In this document: positions 40,834 through 43,677 of the stretch, in pieces
How positions within the stretch are numbered: the first letter of the stretch is position 1
Layout: each line of letters starts with the position of its first letter
Origin: an uncultured Actinomycetes bacterium
GTDB taxonomy: Bacteria > Actinomycetota > Acidimicrobiia > Acidimicrobiales > Ilumatobacteraceae
Length of the DNA: 43,677 bases
Direction: 5' to 3'
Assembly (NCBI GenBank): GCA_903872155.1
Contig: CAIQJP010000033.1
Location: 1-43,677 of the forward strand
Notes under the pieces: model-generated
The model's database searches: none
What the model was told of the DNA's origin: nothing
What the model saw: the letters and a program-made list of their open reading frames with translations, nothing else
Made by a program: the position numbers and the translations under genes

Positions 40834-42555
40834 TTAGCGGGCGAGGACGGTGAAGGTGTCTTTGCCGGACTTCAACACAGTCCCTGGCACTGCCCCATTG
40901 GCCATGCCGTTCTCCACAATCGTCACGCCATTCACCAGCACACGCTTCACACCAAACGATCCCGCTGTCAACCTTGACGAGTTACCCGGAAGGTCGGTCA
41001 CCAACATCGCTTCTTCAGATCCGATTTCATCTGGATTGAAAACCACGACATCGGCACAGGCGCCTTCACGCAGTTCGCCTCGGTCAACCAAGCCGAACAA
41101 TTTCGCTGGTTGCGAGGTCATCATCTTCACTGCGAATTCAACGGGCACCAACTTGCGACCACGAATACAGTCGGCAAGCCAACGAGTCGGGTAGGGAGCA
41201 CCACACATCCGGTCTAAGTGAGCACCGGCATCGGAGCCACCAATCATTGCTCGTCCGTCTTGCCACAATTCGGCACGCATTCTCCATGATTCAGCATCAT
41301 CGTCTTGCGGGGTCGGCCACAGAATCGTTTTCAATTCATCGGCGATCACGATGTCGAGCAATGTTCCGAACGAGCTCATTCCTCGCTCATTCGCGATATC
41401 GCGAACGACGCGACCCTTCAAACCTTCGTTTTCTGCCGAATACGTATCACCGATGACGTAATCGCCCCAATCGGCCAAACGACGGAACACGCCTGCGGCT
41501 TGCGACAAACTATTTTCAAGCATGCGCACTCGCGTATCGGGATCTTGCAGTCGCTGGATTCGTTCAGCCACCGGCACGCCCAAAATCTGTTGCCAACCTG
41601 GCAGCAACCACAAGCCACAAAAGCTCGAAAAGCTCATATTCATTGGTACCTGCACCGGCATCGTCAGGGCAACAACTTTGCCACCCAATTCAATTGAGCG
41701 ATCGTAAGCAGAAATCTGTCGCGGCACGCGATCGGATTCACGCGAGTCAACCGTCAAAACGTTCCAGTTCATCGGGCGGTTTGCCGCGGCACTCATAAGT
41801 CCGAGCAATTCAATTTCATCGTCAGCGAAACGATCTAAGCAACCGGGAACAATTCCTTCAAGAGTTGTTCCCTCGTGCAAACCAACTTCTTCACACAGCG
41901 CAATCAATTCATCGTGAGTTGCCCAACGACTTGCAACAGGCTCACCATCACCGTCGCTGTGTGATGTGCTGTTAGTAAACGAAAAACCTAAGGCACCCGA
42001 CTGAATTGATTTCGCAAGTTCAGTTCGCATTCCAGCAATATGTTCAATTGATGCTTCGGCGCCGACAGCAGCTGGCCCCATCACATAACGACGAATCGCA
42101 CAGTGGCCCACCAAAAATCCGGCGTTGACGGAAATGTTTCCTTCAAGGCGACCCAGGTATTCGGCAAACGTTTCCCAGGACCAGTCGGTTCCATTTTCGA
42201 GTGCAGCCAATGGCATACCTTCAACCTTGGACATCATCTTGCGTAGGTAGTCGGCGTCACCAGGAATCAGCGGAGCCAACGTGAATCCACAGTTGCCGCC
42301 AATAATCGTCGTCACTCCATGAACACTTGACGGACTTGCTGTTGGGTCCCATAAAAGCTGAGCGTCGTAATGGGTGTGTGGATCAACGAATCCGGGCGTC
42401 ACAATGCACCCCGTTGCATCAATCACCTCGGCTGCGTCTTGGTCAACAACTCCGATCGCGATGATGCGCCCGTCTTTAATACCGATATCGGCGACACGAG
42501 ACGGCGAACCCGTTCCATCGATCACTGTTCCGCCACGAATCACTTTGTCGAGCAT
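40834..42555 (-). CDS. N-acyl-D-amino-acid deacylase-like amidohydrolase
   Basis: ATG 42555 (TTG 42561 alternative); 573 residues. The amidohydrolase/D-aminoacylase layout is clear: MLDKVIRGGTVIDGTG start, the metal motif VDPHTHYDAQLLWDP, GGNCGF with the bridging Cys, GHCAIRRYVMG, and GGSDAGAHLDRM with the catalytic Asp. The C-terminal beta-sandwich ends in VKRVLVNGVTIVENG. Characterised relatives remove acyl groups from N-acyl-D-amino acids; actinobacterial catabolic clusters hold many uncharacterised homologues of this size. It is cytoplasmic and zinc-dependent. It is divergent from the aldehyde dehydrogenase gene with operator D between, so it belongs to the island's regulon. Confidence 0.88.
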   Translation of the reverse strand: MLDKVIRGGTVIDGTGSPSRVADIGIKDGRIIAIGVVDQDAAEVIDATGCIVTPGFVDPHTHYDAQLLWDPTASPSSVHGVTTIIGGNCGFTLAPLIPGDADYLRKMMSKVEGMPLAALENGTDWSWETFAEYLGRLEGNISVNAGFLVGHCAIRRYVMGPAAVGAEASIEHIAGMRTELAKSIQSGALGFSFTNSTSHSDGDGEPVASRWATHDELIALCEEVGLHEGTTLEGIVPGCLDRFADDEIELLGLMSAAANRPMNWNVLTVDSRESDRVPRQISAYDRSIELGGKVVALTMPVQVPMNMSFSSFCGLWLLPGWQQILGVPVAERIQRLQDPDTRVRMLENSLSQAAGVFRRLADWGDYVIGDTYSAENEGLKGRVVRDIANERGMSSFGTLLDIVIADELKTILWPTPQDDDAESWRMRAELWQDGRAMIGGSDAGAHLDRMCGAPYPTRWLADCIRGRKLVPVEFAVKMMTSQPAKLFGLVDRGELREGACADVVVFNPDEIGSEEAMLVTDLPGNSSRLTAGSFGVKRVLVNGVTIVENGMANGAVPGTVLKSGKDTFTVLAR

Positions 42556-42647
42556 GTCCAACCATCTTTCTGCAAGAACTATCCAGGCGCCCCGTAGCGG
42601 TCGGTTTCAACCCCCACAAAAGCAGTTATCAAACTCCGAAGAAATGG

Positions 42648-42668
42648 AATCTGACGGTGCGTCAGATT
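42648..42668. promoter_or_regulatory. Operator site D of the island-wide palindrome
   Basis: Core TCTGACGGTGCGTCAGA (42650-42666) with AA/TT flanks giving a 21-bp dyad. It lies 53 bases before the aldehyde dehydrogenase start and 93 before the deacylase-like start, between the two divergent genes. Confidence 0.82.
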
Positions 42669-42720
42669 GTAGCCTTGCCATGGCATTCGTGCCGTGGCGA
42701 GTCCGCACCTAGGGGGAAAT

Positions 42721-43677
42721 ATGTCAAGTTCAGGTTCAGCAGTTGACAAGACGTACAAGATGCTCATTGGTGGCGAATGGGTCCTTGGCGACGAGGGCAC
42801 AACCCCCATCATCAACCCCGCAACCGAAGAAATCGTGGGCTACGCCCCCGAGGCATCAGTTGCTCAGGCCGAAGCCGCCGCCCAAGCCGCCCAAGACGCT
42901 TTCCCCAAGTGGTGGCGCACTCCCCCGGCTGAGCGCGCTCGACTTTTGCAAGCCCTCGCCGACACCTTGCGCGAACGTCAAGGCGACCTCGTCCCATTGA
43001 TCATTAGCGAAACTGGCGCCACCGCAATGGTCGGTTCACGCATGCAAGTACCTGTCGCCATCGAACGCTTTGAGCGTTACGCCAAGAGCGCAGCGCGCAG
43101 CCTCGATATCGCCCTCCCACCGTCAGCAATGCAAGCCACTCCACTCGCTGCTGGTGGCCTCATCAGTGGCGTTGTTCAACGTCAACCAGTCGGCGTTGTT
43201 GCCTGTATCTCGCCCTACAACTTCCCCGTTGTCAACATGGCCGGAAAAATTGCTCCCGCGCTTGCAGTTGGTTGCACAGTTGTCATGAAGCCTGCGCCGC
43301 AAGATCCGCTTGCCGTCATTGAGCTTGCCGAAATCATGCATGAGGTTGGCTTCCCTCCCGGAGTTGTCAACATCATCACTTCATCAAGTCCCGCTCCTGC
43401 TGCCGCACTCACGACAAGCCGCAATGTCGACATGGTTTCGTTCACCGGTTCAACCGGTGTTGGTGTACGCATTATGGAAGCCGGCGCCGCAACGATGAAG
43501 CGTCAATTGCTTGAACTCGGAGGCAAAGGTGCCGGTCTTGTTCTCCATGATGCCGACATCGCCAAAGCAGTCGGTGCTATTCAAAGCGTGTGGGCTTTTC
43601 ATAGTGGTCAAATCTGCACGGCACCGACACGCGCAATCGTTCATCGCAGTCGTTACGACGAACTTGTTGCTGCTCTC
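42721..43677 (+). CDS. Aldehyde dehydrogenase (NAD(P)-dependent), 5' part
   Basis: ATG 42721 follows AGGGGGAA; the frame is open to the window end, 319 residues, with the last third missing. ALDH superfamily features: MLIGGEWVLGDEGTTPIINP, the WTxxPYNFP-type motif as CISPYNFPVVNMAGKIAPAL, VMKPAPQDP, SFTGSTGVGVRI, catalytic Glu in LELGGKGAGLVL, and catalytic Cys in FHSGQICTAPTR. It oxidises an aldehyde to the acid in the cytoplasm. Paired divergently with the deacylase-like gene across operator D. Substrate unknown. Confidence 0.93.
   Translation, partial: MSSSGSAVDKTYKMLIGGEWVLGDEGTTPIINPATEEIVGYAPEASVAQAEAAAQAAQDAFPKWWRTPPAERARLLQALADTLRERQGDLVPLIISETGATAMVGSRMQVPVAIERFERYAKSAARSLDIALPPSAMQATPLAAGGLISGVVQRQPVGVVACISPYNFPVVNMAGKIAPALAVGCTVVMKPAPQDPLAVIELAEIMHEVGFPPGVVNIITSSSPAPAAALTTSRNVDMVSFTGSTGVGVRIMEAGAATMKRQLLELGGKGAGLVLHDADIAKAVGAIQSVWAFHSGQICTAPTRAIVHRSRYDELVAAL

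Overview
The window looks like a chromosomal segment of a free-living actinobacterium, most likely class Acidimicrobiia (Ilumatobacter-like). The GC content is moderate by eye. The arguments are the DUF501-then-ppx gene order, a mycobacterial-type adenosine deaminase, FadD17-like CoA ligases and densely packed, ATGA-coupled genes. The class assignment is an inference. No rRNA, tRNA, CRISPR array, transposase or phage gene was recognised, and no stretch over 300 bases lacks a gene.

Left part (1-13.6 kb), mostly housekeeping or unlinked functions: the 3' end of a CaiB/BaiF CoA-transferase; a three-gene type IV minor-pilin operon whose middle gene carries a von Willebrand A domain; a membrane protein; a lipoprotein; an NlpC/P60 hydrolase; a MocA-like nucleotidyltransferase with a CoxG-like SRPBCC protein; DUF501, ppx and a GNAT acetyltransferase; a small basic protein; two crotonase-fold proteins with altered active sites; a Nudix hydrolase and an unknown acidic protein.

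Middle part (13.6-21.9 kb), a nucleoside uptake and salvage block: a complete BMP-type ABC importer (lipoprotein, double ATPase, two permeases), QueF on the other strand, then a PhyH-type dioxygenase coupled to adenosine deaminase and uracil phosphoribosyltransferase.

Right part (21.9-43.7 kb), a catabolic and uptake island and the most interesting region. It holds four SDR/MDR-type oxidoreductases, two FadD17-like acyl-CoA ligases, an ACMSD-type amidohydrolase, an N-acyl-D-amino-acid-deacylase-like amidohydrolase, a SnoaL-like protein, a large old-yellow-enzyme/dienoyl-CoA-reductase flavoprotein, an aldehyde dehydrogenase, and a branched-chain-amino-acid-type ABC importer rebuilt into fused proteins: LivH-LivM-LivG in one chain and LivF fused behind a complete MFS transporter. 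All four divergent promoter regions of this island carry the same palindrome, TCTGAyrnnnyrTCAGA. One of them carries three copies at exactly 21-bp centre-to-centre spacing. I read this as one regulon under a TetR-like repressor encoded elsewhere. The gene content resembles a bile-acid or steroid-type pathway (CoA ligase, 3-alpha-HSD-like SDR, OYE-like reductase, SnoaL protein, MFS), but the substrate is not determined by the sequence.

Between the solute-binding-protein gene and the D-aminoacylase-like gene sits an AbiEi/DUF559-like winged-helix plus nuclease gene, bracketed by two near-identical 53-bp palindromic repeats. It resembles a small repeat-bounded cassette inserted into the island.
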